Source: Sphingobacterium sp. UBA2700 (GTDB lineage Bacteria > Bacteroidota > Bacteroidia > Sphingobacteriales > Sphingobacteriaceae). From it: a DNA stretch of 50,716 nt. The notes under the pieces are model-generated. The model did not search any database, was not told the DNA's origin, and saw only the letters and a program-made list of their open reading frames with translations. The stretch lies in NCBI GenBank assembly GCA_002354335.1, contig DELI01000033.1:21770-72485 (forward strand), given 5' to 3'. This document shows, in pieces, positions 9,550-15,839 of this stretch; the stretch's first letter is position 1, and each line of letters starts with the position of its first letter. The position numbers were made by a program, and so were the translations under genes.

Positions 9550-10737
9550 TTAATTTATAATTCTGTTAATTGCTTTTAAAATAAGTTTATCCAAATTGGC
9601 CACAGCAACACAGCCGCCACCTAATAACTGTACGTTCGCGGTGTCCGAAAACTCCAATCTCGTGTTTTTGGAAAGTCGCGGAATCGCAAATTCATGCAGC
9701 GCGCTTTGGATCTCTGGCAACAAGACGCGTTTTGCTTTAGCACCGCGCCCGGAAATAATGATTTTCTCAGGATTGATGATATGGATAAGGGTTGCTATAC
9801 CCTTTCCTAGCATATAGCCGATTCTCCGTACCGCTTTTATCGCTAGTTGGTCTCCCGCATTTGCTGCCGCCAACAACTCATCTCCCGTAATATAGCCCTG
9901 TTGTAAATATGTAGCTTGCAATACCGATTCTTCCCCTGCTTTCAACATATCGTTGGCAAAGTCTCTTGCCGCCACCAAGGAAGCTTCCACTTCTAAACAG
10001 CCCTTCTTGCCACAAGAACACAACTTTGCCTGATCTGATAAAGGTATATGACTAAACTCTCCCGCATATCCACTGTGGCCACGGTAGAGATCATTGTCGA
10101 TAATCATCCCTAAACCCACACCCCAATTCAAATTTACGACCAGGACGTCTCGAGCATCCACCCCTTTGCCGAAGTTATGCTCTGCGATTGCAATCGCTGT
10201 GGAATCATTCTCAACCTCCGTGCGAATGCCGAACTCTTTTTCAATATTTTCGCGAATCTTATAGAACGGCGAACTTTTATCGAAAGAATTGTTGAGTCCT
10301 TCAAATCCATCGACGAAACCAGGCAATGTGATTCCGATAACAAAGACAGAGGCTTGGTCAACTTGCTGTAAGGTTTTAGCAATCAGGCTACAAATTTTAT
10401 CGAAGGAATCTTCGTTCTGTAACAAGATTTGCTCCATCAATATTTTTGTCTGCGGTTTATTCGTAAAATCAAGGATAACGGCTGAGCTGTAGAATTGATC
10501 AATCGCAACCGATAAGATAAATGGCAGTGCCTTGGCATTTAACGCAAAACTTGCCGCACGTCGGCCTCCCGTAGATGGTGCCAGACCGTTTTGAATTACC
10601 AAATCTGAATCGATCAATTGGTTTATCGAGCTGGTGATGTTAGGCACACTCTTACCTACTGCTGCACTGAGTTCAGCAATCGATTGCGCCTTCGCAAAAT
10701 ATAATCGCTTGATTATCGATAATTTAAGCTTTTCCAA
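9550..10737 (-). CDS. ROK-family transcriptional repressor
   Basis: Sugar-responsive regulator of the NagC/Mlc/XylR type, 395 residues. The N-terminal 60 residues form a winged helix-turn-helix (IAELSAAVGKSVPNITSSIN). The ROK sugar-binding domain follows, with VENDSTAIAIAEHNFG, WGVGLGMIIDNDLYRGHSG and the structural zinc site: His230 in GEFSHI, then Cys240, Cys242 and Cys247 in CSCGKKGCLE. It is the first gene of the operon feeding susC, susD and the fucosidase gene, so it is probably autoregulated. A perfect inverted repeat 60-83 bp upstream of its ATG is the likely operator. The inducer is not readable from sequence; fucose, GlcNAc or a phosphorylated sugar are possible. Confidence 0.93.
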   Translation of the reverse strand: MEKLKLSIIKRLYFAKAQSIAELSAAVGKSVPNITSSINQLIDSDLVIQNGLAPSTGGRRAASFALNAKALPFILSVAIDQFYSSAVILDFTNKPQTKILMEQILLQNEDSFDKICSLIAKTLQQVDQASVFVIGITLPGFVDGFEGLNNSFDKSSPFYKIRENIEKEFGIRTEVENDSTAIAIAEHNFGKGVDARDVLVVNLNWGVGLGMIIDNDLYRGHSGYAGEFSHIPLSDQAKLCSCGKKGCLEVEASLVAARDFANDMLKAGEESVLQATYLQQGYITGDELLAAANAGDQLAIKAVRRIGYMLGKGIATLIHIINPEKIIISGRGAKAKRVLLPEIQSALHEFAIPRLSKNTRLEFSDTANVQLLGGGCVAVANLDKLILKAINRIIN

Positions 10738-10763
10738 CTTGTAGGAGTTTGGTAATATTGGGG

Positions 10764-10796
10764 TAAAGTTAAATTAATTTTTAGAAAACATACAAA
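10764..10796 (-). promoter_or_regulatory. Candidate promoter of the ROK-susCD-fucosidase operon
   Basis: On the minus strand, TTTG (10793-10796) is separated by 21 bases from TAACTTTA (10764-10771). The spacing is right for Bacteroidota -33/-7 elements; the -7 differs from TAnnTTTG only in its last base. The leader before the ATG would be about 20 nt. Confidence 0.45.
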
Positions 10797-10797
10797 T

Positions 10798-10820
10798 ACT
10801 TTTTAAAATATTTAAAAAGT
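10798..10820. promoter_or_regulatory. Perfect inverted repeat, candidate ROK operator
   Basis: Arms ACTTTTTAAA and TTTAAAAAGT around an ATA spacer give a 23-bp AT-rich palindrome with no mismatch. It abuts the -33 element of the minus-strand operon and covers the -33 region of the divergent acyltransferase gene. AT-rich dyads of this size are what NagC/Mlc-type ROK repressors bind. Binding itself is inferred. Confidence 0.6.
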
Positions 10821-10829
10821 TAATATAAC

Positions 10830-10837
10830 TTACTTTG
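10830..10837 (+). promoter_or_regulatory. Candidate -7 element for the acyltransferase gene
   Basis: Reads TTACTTTG, one mismatch to TAnnTTTG. The -33 position falls inside the 10798-10820 palindrome. The leader to the ATG at 10951 would be about 105 nt. Confidence 0.35.
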
Positions 10838-10950
10838 AGTCTGCTAGATTAGGATGTCTAATTTCTGAAATATTCACCAACCTTTCCAATATCTTAGCTA
10901 ACGCGTTTTCAATACCGCTATAAATTGTAACTTAGTTTCAATTTATTACT

Positions 10951-12162
10951 ATGAAACAACGTTACTACTCATTAGATGTATTTCGGGGTGCGACGGTCGC
11001 CCTGATGATCATGGTGAACAATCCGGGAACATGGTCCCATATGTTTGCCCCCTTAAAGCACGCGCCTTGGCACGGTTGTACACCAACAGATTTAGTCTTC
11101 CCCTTCTTCTTATTCGCTGTAGGAAATGCGATGTCATTCGTGATACCTCGCTTACAGGAAGCTGGTGATGGCGTTTTTTGGAAAAAGGTTATTAAAAGAA
11201 CAATTCTTATTTTCCTGATCGGATTGGGATTAAACTGGTTCCCATTTGTACAATGGGCAGATGGAGCCTTACAATTTAGAGAATGGGTAAGCAGCACGGA
11301 TCCTGAAAAAGGCGTACGTATTTTAGGGGTTTTACAACGCATTGCCATTGCCTACTTCTTCGCTTCCGTCCTAGCCTATTACTTCAAACCTAGAAATCTG
11401 ATTTACATATCCGCTGTCATTTTATTTGCTTATTGGGGCATGTGTGCATTCTTAGGTACCGGCGATCCTTATTCATTAGAAACCTGGTTCGGAACGGACT
11501 ACGACAAAGCCATTCTAGGCGTTGCGCATATGTACAAAGGCGAAGGAATTCCTTTCGACCCTGAGGGACTAATGAGTACACTTCCTGCGATCATTCAAGT
11601 AGTATTTGGCTACTTAGCGGGTGTCTTTATCAAAAATCAGGGATCAGTTGATTGGCTGTGGACGAAAGTACCGACAAGCAAGGAGCCGCATTTCAAACTG
11701 CTGTCAGGTTTATTCGTTACTGGTTTTATCCTAGTGGTTTTAGCTTGGACCTGGAGTTTAGGATTTCCGATCAATAAAAAGATATGGACTAGCTCTTATG
11801 TGCTTTACACAACGGGACTAGGTATCATGACCATTGGAGGGATGATTTGGTACATTGAAGTCCAGGGCGTAAAAAATAAGCTCACACAGTTCTTCGATGT
11901 ATTCGGAAAGAACCCATTGTTCATTTTCGTGTTGAGTGGTTTACTCCCGAAAGCATTAGGCTTGATACGCATACCTGCAGGTACAAATGAAGCTGGCGAA
12001 GCGATATTCTCCAGTCCTTTATCCTGGTTCTATAAGAACATATGCGCTCAGATACCAGGTCCACCAGAATTGGGATCTTTCGCATATTCCCTAGTATTCC
12101 TTGTATTTATGTGGGTAATCTGTTACTGGTTAGATAAAAAGAAAATCTATATCAAAGTTTAA
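10951..12162 (+). CDS. NagX/HGSNAT-like membrane acyltransferase (DUF5009 type)
   Basis: A 403-residue polytopic inner-membrane protein with about ten hydrophobic spans. The N terminus has YYSLDVFRGATVALMIMVNN followed by HAPWHGCTPTDLVFPFFLF (residues 37-55), the hallmark shared with heparan-alpha-glucosaminide N-acetyltransferase and bacterial NagX. One of the two histidines in that motif is the probable acetyl carrier. In that family the enzyme moves an acetyl group across the membrane onto terminal glucosamine; here the acceptor is unknown. It is divergent from the ROK-SusCD-fucosidase operon and shares the presumed operator with it, which suggests a role in processing the same imported glycan. 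Confidence 0.85.
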   Translation: MKQRYYSLDVFRGATVALMIMVNNPGTWSHMFAPLKHAPWHGCTPTDLVFPFFLFAVGNAMSFVIPRLQEAGDGVFWKKVIKRTILIFLIGLGLNWFPFVQWADGALQFREWVSSTDPEKGVRILGVLQRIAIAYFFASVLAYYFKPRNLIYISAVILFAYWGMCAFLGTGDPYSLETWFGTDYDKAILGVAHMYKGEGIPFDPEGLMSTLPAIIQVVFGYLAGVFIKNQGSVDWLWTKVPTSKEPHFKLLSGLFVTGFILVVLAWTWSLGFPINKKIWTSSYVLYTTGLGIMTIGGMIWYIEVQGVKNKLTQFFDVFGKNPLFIFVLSGLLPKALGLIRIPAGTNEAGEAIFSSPLSWFYKNICAQIPGPPELGSFAYSLVFLVFMWVICYWLDKKKIYIKV

Positions 12163-12228
12163 TAGGCCTAAAACCCTGTTTTTGAATAAATTCTCGAAAA
12201 TAAATTTTAACAATCCAATTGGAGACAC

Positions 12229-12236
12229 TATCTTTG
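12229..12236 (+). promoter_or_regulatory. rpsO promoter -7 element
   Basis: TATCTTTG matches the TAnnTTTG consensus exactly, 44 bp before the rpsO ATG. The -33 region is only T-rich. Confidence 0.6.
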
Positions 12237-12280
12237 CAACCAATTAATAAATTTTTTAACGCTTCAATATTATTCAAGAA

Positions 12281-12559
12281 ATGTATTTAAGTAAAGAGTA
12301 CAAAGCTGATATCTTCGCAGAATTTGCAGGTGCAGCAGCAAACACTGGTTCTGCAGAAGGACAAGTAGCTTTATTCACTAAGAGAATTGCTCACTTAACT
12401 GGGCACTTAAAAAACAACAGAAAAGATTTTAACACGCAACGTTCTCTACAAAAATTAGTAGGTAAGCGTCGTTCATTATTAGCTTATCTGTACAAAAAAG
12501 ATATCGAAAGATACCGTGCTATCATTAAAGCATTAGGTTTACGTGATATCATCAAATAA
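12281..12559 (+). CDS. rpsO: 30S ribosomal protein S15
   Basis: Primary 16S rRNA-binding protein of the small subunit platform. At 92 residues it is near the usual 89. The family core is plain: NTGSAEGQVALFTKRIAHLTGHLKNN is present in conserved order (start 20, with the Gly-Ser-Ala-Glu turn), followed by RSLQKLVGKRRSLLAYL and the C-terminal YRAIIKALGLRD. It has its own promoter and terminator, so it is monocistronic here. In many bacteria rpsO is followed directly by pnp; here pnp is about 10 kb away and divergent. Confidence 0.98.
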   Translation: MYLSKEYKADIFAEFAGAAANTGSAEGQVALFTKRIAHLTGHLKNNRKDFNTQRSLQKLVGKRRSLLAYLYKKDIERYRAIIKALGLRDIIK

Positions 12560-12582
12560 GCTTTTAGTACAAAGTTTTTTAG

Positions 12583-12618
12583 AACCGTTTTTGAGATAAT
12601 CAAAGACGGTTTTTTTAT
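12583..12618 (+). terminator. rpsO terminator
   Basis: A 12-bp stem with one wobble (AACCGTTTTTGA and TCAAAGACGGTT) closes a GATAA loop and runs into a T-tract. It starts 23 bases after the rpsO stop. Confidence 0.9.
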
Positions 12619-12620
12619 AT

Positions 12621-12650
12621 AGTACTTAGTAGTTAGTAGTTAGTAGTTAG
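12621..12650 (+). repeat. Heptamer array, four units
   Basis: AGTACTT followed by three copies of AGTAGTT, then AG. It is matched in opposite orientation at 12864-12891, so the two could pair across about 210 bases. Confidence 0.85.
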
Positions 12651-12774
12651 ACCTAACAAGGCGTATTGTCTTTGAACGTAGAGAGGAAGGGTGCAAGGAT
12701 TAGCAAGATCATGTATGATGCTATGATGGATCCTGATCATCCTAAAATCTTTTTCCAGAAATTGTATTTAGTAG

Positions 12775-12797
12775 TTAGTATAAAGACCTATGACGCC
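12775..12797 (+). repeat. 23-bp block identical to 21607-21629
   Basis: Both sites contain TTAGTATAAAGACCTATG followed by ACGCC with no mismatch. In each case the block directly follows AGTAGTT/AGTACTT heptamers. The chance of an exact 23-mer recurring in unrelated intergenic sequence is very small. Confidence 0.9.
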
Positions 12798-12863
12798 TAA
12801 TCCACATTATGTTTATGCTAATATCTAAACTTAATGTCTAATCTCTCTACGCGCCCTAGGTCT

Positions 12864-12891
12864 AAATACTAACTACTAAATACTAACTACT
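12864..12891 (-). repeat. Inverted heptamer array, four units
   Basis: Reads AAATACT, AACTACT, AAATACT, AACTACT on the plus strand. The complement is alternating AGTAGTT and AGTATTT, the same family as the array at 12621-12650. Confidence 0.85.
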
Positions 12892-12908
12892 ATTAAGCAT
12901 ATTCCATG

Positions 12909-12916
12909 TATCTTTG
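12909..12916 (+). promoter_or_regulatory. -7 element almost touching the WD40 start codon
   Basis: TATCTTTG is an exact TAnnTTTG match. Only six bases separate it from the ATG at 12923, so a transcript starting at the usual distance would be leaderless or nearly so. Confidence 0.55.
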
Positions 12917-12922
12917 TGTACC

Positions 12923-13828
12923 ATGCAGAACAATATCGAAATCACCTTAGAAGCCACTTTAGCAGGTCATCAAAATCCGATTTTCACACTTGCGCAGCCG
13001 AATAATTCCCAGCTACTCTACACGGCTGGAAATGACAAGGGTGTCGTTATTTGGGATTTGGAAAAGATGGCATTCCAAAAGCTTCTATGTAAGGTCGGTT
13101 CATCGGTGTATGTACTGAAAGCGATTCCCAATACGAATCTATTAGCTATCGGCATGCGTTCAGGACAGGTTTTGCTATTGGACAGCACTGATCAGACCTT
13201 AGTGGCCAATTGGAAGACGGAGCATGGCGCAGTCTTCTCAATCCAGATTCTGATGGATAAGCAAGAGATGATCGCGATTGGTGAGGAAGGATACGCTTAT
13301 GTTTGGGACCTGCGCACTTACCAACTCTTATACAGGTTTAAAATCGCAGAAACTACGGTTCGCACGATTGCGGTATCCAACGATCAGCAGCAACTCGCAT
13401 TCGGTGATAAAAACGGTGTAATCCATGTTTACCAAGCCGATGACTATCAAGAGCGTATTAAAAAGCAGATTCATAGCATGCCGGTCACCAGCTTAATTTA
13501 TATGAATAACCATATCATCTCCGGTGGTCGCGATGCCCAACTCTTCAAGCTGGAATCCAATAACTTAGATACGATACAGCAGATTACTCCGCATATGTTT
13601 ACTGTCTATAGTATTGATAACGGCGGACATGATGATATTTTTGCTACAGCAAGTCGTGATAAGACCTGGAAAATCTGGAAAGAAGAAGACCTCACACTCT
13701 TAAAAAATGTGTCAAGAGATCGTTTCTATGATTCACACCATTTGTCTATCAATGCAATGATCTGGAATAAGGATAGGATTTTCACCGTCTCCGACGATAA
13801 GTTGGTTAAGGTATGGAAGTTGAGCTAG
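12923..13828 (+). CDS. WD40-repeat beta-propeller protein
   Basis: A 301-residue protein made almost entirely of WD40-type repeats, enough for one seven-bladed propeller. Repeat endings are visible as GVVIWDLEK, YAYVWDLRT, DKTWKIWKE and DKLVKVWKL, each preceded by a short GH/SS-type turn. There is no signal peptide, lipobox or fused enzyme domain, so it is a cytoplasmic scaffold with an unknown partner. The ATG at 12923 is chosen; an upstream in-frame TTG lies inside the promoter. The stop overlaps the 3' end of the convergent membrane-protein gene by 23 bp. WD40 proteins of this size adjoining rpsO-type genes are seen in Bacteroidota, but I know of no established function. Confidence 0.88.
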   Translation: MQNNIEITLEATLAGHQNPIFTLAQPNNSQLLYTAGNDKGVVIWDLEKMAFQKLLCKVGSSVYVLKAIPNTNLLAIGMRSGQVLLLDSTDQTLVANWKTEHGAVFSIQILMDKQEMIAIGEEGYAYVWDLRTYQLLYRFKIAETTVRTIAVSNDQQQLAFGDKNGVIHVYQADDYQERIKKQIHSMPVTSLIYMNNHIISGGRDAQLFKLESNNLDTIQQITPHMFTVYSIDNGGHDDIFATASRDKTWKIWKEEDLTLLKNVSRDRFYDSHHLSINAMIWNKDRIFTVSDDKLVKVWKLS

Positions 13829-14642
13829 CTTGTGCTGCCAGGTTATTCGATGCCCTTTTGACATTACAACGGTAAAAGTTGTACATGGAAATTAATGTCC
13901 CCAAGCCAAACAAGATGTACAGGATAATAAGAATATTATGCTCATCATAGGCAGGTTGATTTAGATTCTGGTATATCACACCGAAAATCCCCCATGTAAA
14001 AGCAACAGAAACGGTTGGAAGGATCTTCTTAAAAGAGTAATACATCGCCATACCGAAGGTTATAGTTAATATAGTGACATCGACCACATACTGTTGCGTT
14101 TCGGACTGAATCACACCGGCTTTCACGAAGGTCGAGACAATATTAAATGTAAATACGAACAGTAACCAGCCGGTGTACATACCGAAAGCCAATCGAATAA
14201 AATATTTGGTAAAGGAGTTAGCAGTCAATTTCTCGATCTCCATTCGATTGTTGATAATCAATAAGCTAATGATACAAGCAATGGTAAACAGTACAGAGAG
14301 AATCATGTATTGATTCAACTTCAACACCATACTCATGCCACAGAATACCTGGTTGAGGATCAACATATAATCTATGCGCATTACTTTGCGAACTGTACGC
14401 ATATTTAAATGTTCGTTGCCCGTTTCGCGATACATCAATGCGGTCACTATGATCATCGTCATGGCAATGATTAACCAAGCTTTAAAAGTAAAGTCTGCAG
14501 GCGTAAGATGAGTCGGGAATAAATTGAACGCACGAAAGAGTGAAACCCCAAAAAAGGAATTCGCATCTATGATCAAAATCCAGATGAAATTCAAACTGAC
14601 AATAATCAGGTTAAATAGAGCTAGGTTCCGAACTCCATGCAT
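13806..14642 (-). CDS. 8-TM membrane protein, possibly TspO/MBR-related
   Basis: A 278-residue protein with about eight hydrophobic spans and short loops. Two stretches recall the long tryptophan-rich-sensory-protein relatives: LTPADFTFKAWLIIAM near residues 46-61 and FGMYTGWLLFVFTFNIVSTF further on. The similarity is weak and several of the usual Trp residues are missing, so the family call is tentative. A TATATTTG -7 match lies at 14682-14689 on the minus strand, just inside the end of the upstream gene, and would give this gene its own transcript. The last 23 bases overlap the end of the WD40 gene. Confidence 0.7.
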   Translation of the reverse strand: MHGVRNLALFNLIIVSLNFIWILIIDANSFFGVSLFRAFNLFPTHLTPADFTFKAWLIIAMTMIIVTALMYRETGNEHLNMRTVRKVMRIDYMLILNQVFCGMSMVLKLNQYMILSVLFTIACIISLLIINNRMEIEKLTANSFTKYFIRLAFGMYTGWLLFVFTFNIVSTFVKAGVIQSETQQYVVDVTILTITFGMAMYYSFKKILPTVSVAFTWGIFGVIYQNLNQPAYDEHNILIILYILFGLGTLISMYNFYRCNVKRASNNLAAQASSTSIP

Positions 14643-14690
14643 GTTAATACTTAGTTAGTGTTGGTCTGTACGTTTGTTGAACAAATATAC

Positions 14691-15173
14691 TTAAATAATG
14701 TTCTCTACGAAATATTTTATTATTTGTGGAAGATATTTTACATCCGTTTCATCAAATGTGTTTAATTCGGCACTATCTACATCCAATACGCCAATGCAAT
14801 TTCCATCTCGGAGGATAGGAACAACAATTTCTGATTTCGACAAAGAACTGCATGCAATGTGGCCCGGAAACTCTTCCACATTCGGCACAACCAGGGTTTC
14901 TCGCTTTGCCCATGCTGTACCACAGACGCCTTTGTTGTAAGCAATACGTGTACAAGCCACCGGACCCTGAAAGGGACCTAAAACAAGCTGCTCGCCTTCC
15001 ACCAGGTAAAAGCCAACCCAAAAGAAGTTAAACTGTTCTTTTAAAGCGGCCGCAATATTGGCCATATTAGCAACCTGATTCGTTTCCCCACTGATGAGGC
15101 CCTTTATCTGTGGAATTAAGGAAAGATATTGATCCTCCTTGCTACCCTGTGCGATCGATAAATCTTCTGCCAT
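14691..15173 (-). CDS. msrC: Free methionine-(R)-sulfoxide reductase (GAF fold)
   Basis: Reduces free Met-R-sulfoxide to methionine, a thioredoxin-dependent antioxidant step in the cytoplasm. The 160-residue protein is a single GAF domain. The three cysteines of the family are present at 74 (VACTRI), 84 (GVCGTAW) and 108 (HIACSS), spaced exactly as Cys84, Cys94 and Cys118 of the E. coli enzyme. FWVGFYLVEGEQLVLGPFQG and KSEIVVPI are also typical. It lies downstream of ruvA beyond a terminator-like hairpin, and no convincing promoter of its own was seen. Confidence 0.92.
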   Translation of the reverse strand: MAEDLSIAQGSKEDQYLSLIPQIKGLISGETNQVANMANIAAALKEQFNFFWVGFYLVEGEQLVLGPFQGPVACTRIAYNKGVCGTAWAKRETLVVPNVEEFPGHIACSSLSKSEIVVPILRDGNCIGVLDVDSAELNTFDETDVKYLPQIIKYFVENII

Positions 15174-15215
15174 GTTCTGAACGTATTTTTGAAGTGCTGA
15201 AAAGAAAATAGAATT

Positions 15216-15242
15216 AAAGGAGGAATAGAAACTTCCTCCTTT
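15216..15242 (-). terminator. Terminator after ruvA
   Basis: Perfect 10-bp arms AAAGGAGGAA and TTCCTCCTTT with a 7-base loop, starting 3 bases past the ruvA stop. The following tract on the minus strand is T-rich but interrupted. Confidence 0.75.
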
Positions 15243-15245
15243 GTA

Positions 15246-15830
15246 TTACAGCCTTTTTAAAGCTGCTTTAATAAGTTGTTCAACAGTAAGATCAGGGTCT
15301 GTTGTCGTAATGACCTGAAGTGCCTTCTCTGCCTGTTGCTTAGGAAAACCTAACATAACTAAGGCTGTCAATGCTTCTTCTGCTGAAGAAGGTTTGCTCA
15401 CAACCAATGGGATTAATGCATCAGGGCCTTGTTTCTTAAGCTTATCTTGGAGCTCAAGAATAACGCGCTGCGCGGTCTTCGGACCGATGCCTTTAATCTT
15501 TTGAATAACATTAACCTGCCCGGCAACAATCGCTTGCTGAATTTCCTCAGGGGTAATTGAAGATAACATCATGCGTCCGGTATTCGGGCCGATACCAGAT
15601 ACCGATATCAGATGATGGAAAAGATGGCGCTCGGCCTCTGTCGCAAATCCGAAGAGCGTTTGTGAGTCCTCACGAACCTGGAAAGAGATAAAGAGCTTGC
15701 AATCTTCCTGATCCTTAATCTGGCTAAAAGTGGTCAATGAAATATGCACGTAGTACCCAATTCCGCCTACCTCGATAACAACATGGGTAGGCGCTTTGAA
15801 TACTAGTTTTCCTTTAAAATATTCGTACAT
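15246..15830 (-). CDS. ruvA: Holliday junction DNA helicase subunit RuvA
   Basis: Binds four-way junctions and loads RuvB for branch migration. At 194 residues it has normal length and three-part structure: OB-fold (1-62), two helix-hairpin-helix motifs (VSGIGPNTGRMMLSS at 77-91 and IKGIGPKTAQRVILE at 112-126), and the RuvB-contacting C-terminal three-helix domain from about 148 (EEALTALVMLGFPKQQAEKA). It starts 9 bases after the maeB stop and is co-transcribed with it. Neither ruvB nor ruvC is in the window. Confidence 0.97.
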   Translation of the reverse strand: MYEYFKGKLVFKAPTHVVIEVGGIGYYVHISLTTFSQIKDQEDCKLFISFQVREDSQTLFGFATEAERHLFHHLISVSGIGPNTGRMMLSSITPEEIQQAIVAGQVNVIQKIKGIGPKTAQRVILELQDKLKKQGPDALIPLVVSKPSSAEEALTALVMLGFPKQQAEKALQVITTTDPDLTVEQLIKAALKRL

Positions 15831-15839
15831 CTCGAAAGT

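Larger units (their letters stand above)
12560..12922. other. Intergenic repeat mosaic A
   Basis: This 363-bp gap holds the rpsO terminator, then direct heptamers (12621-12650), an ATCCT-phased stretch (about 12727-12757), a block shared with the gap at 21494-21845 (12775-12797), a CTAATATCTAAA/AATGTCTAAT stretch (12818-12847), inverted heptamers (12864-12891) and the promoter of the WD40 gene. No credible gene lies in it. Confidence 0.75.

Noticed and set aside
12621..12891. CRISPR array
   Set aside because: The heptamers are too short, contiguous and without spacers; there are no cas genes in the window.
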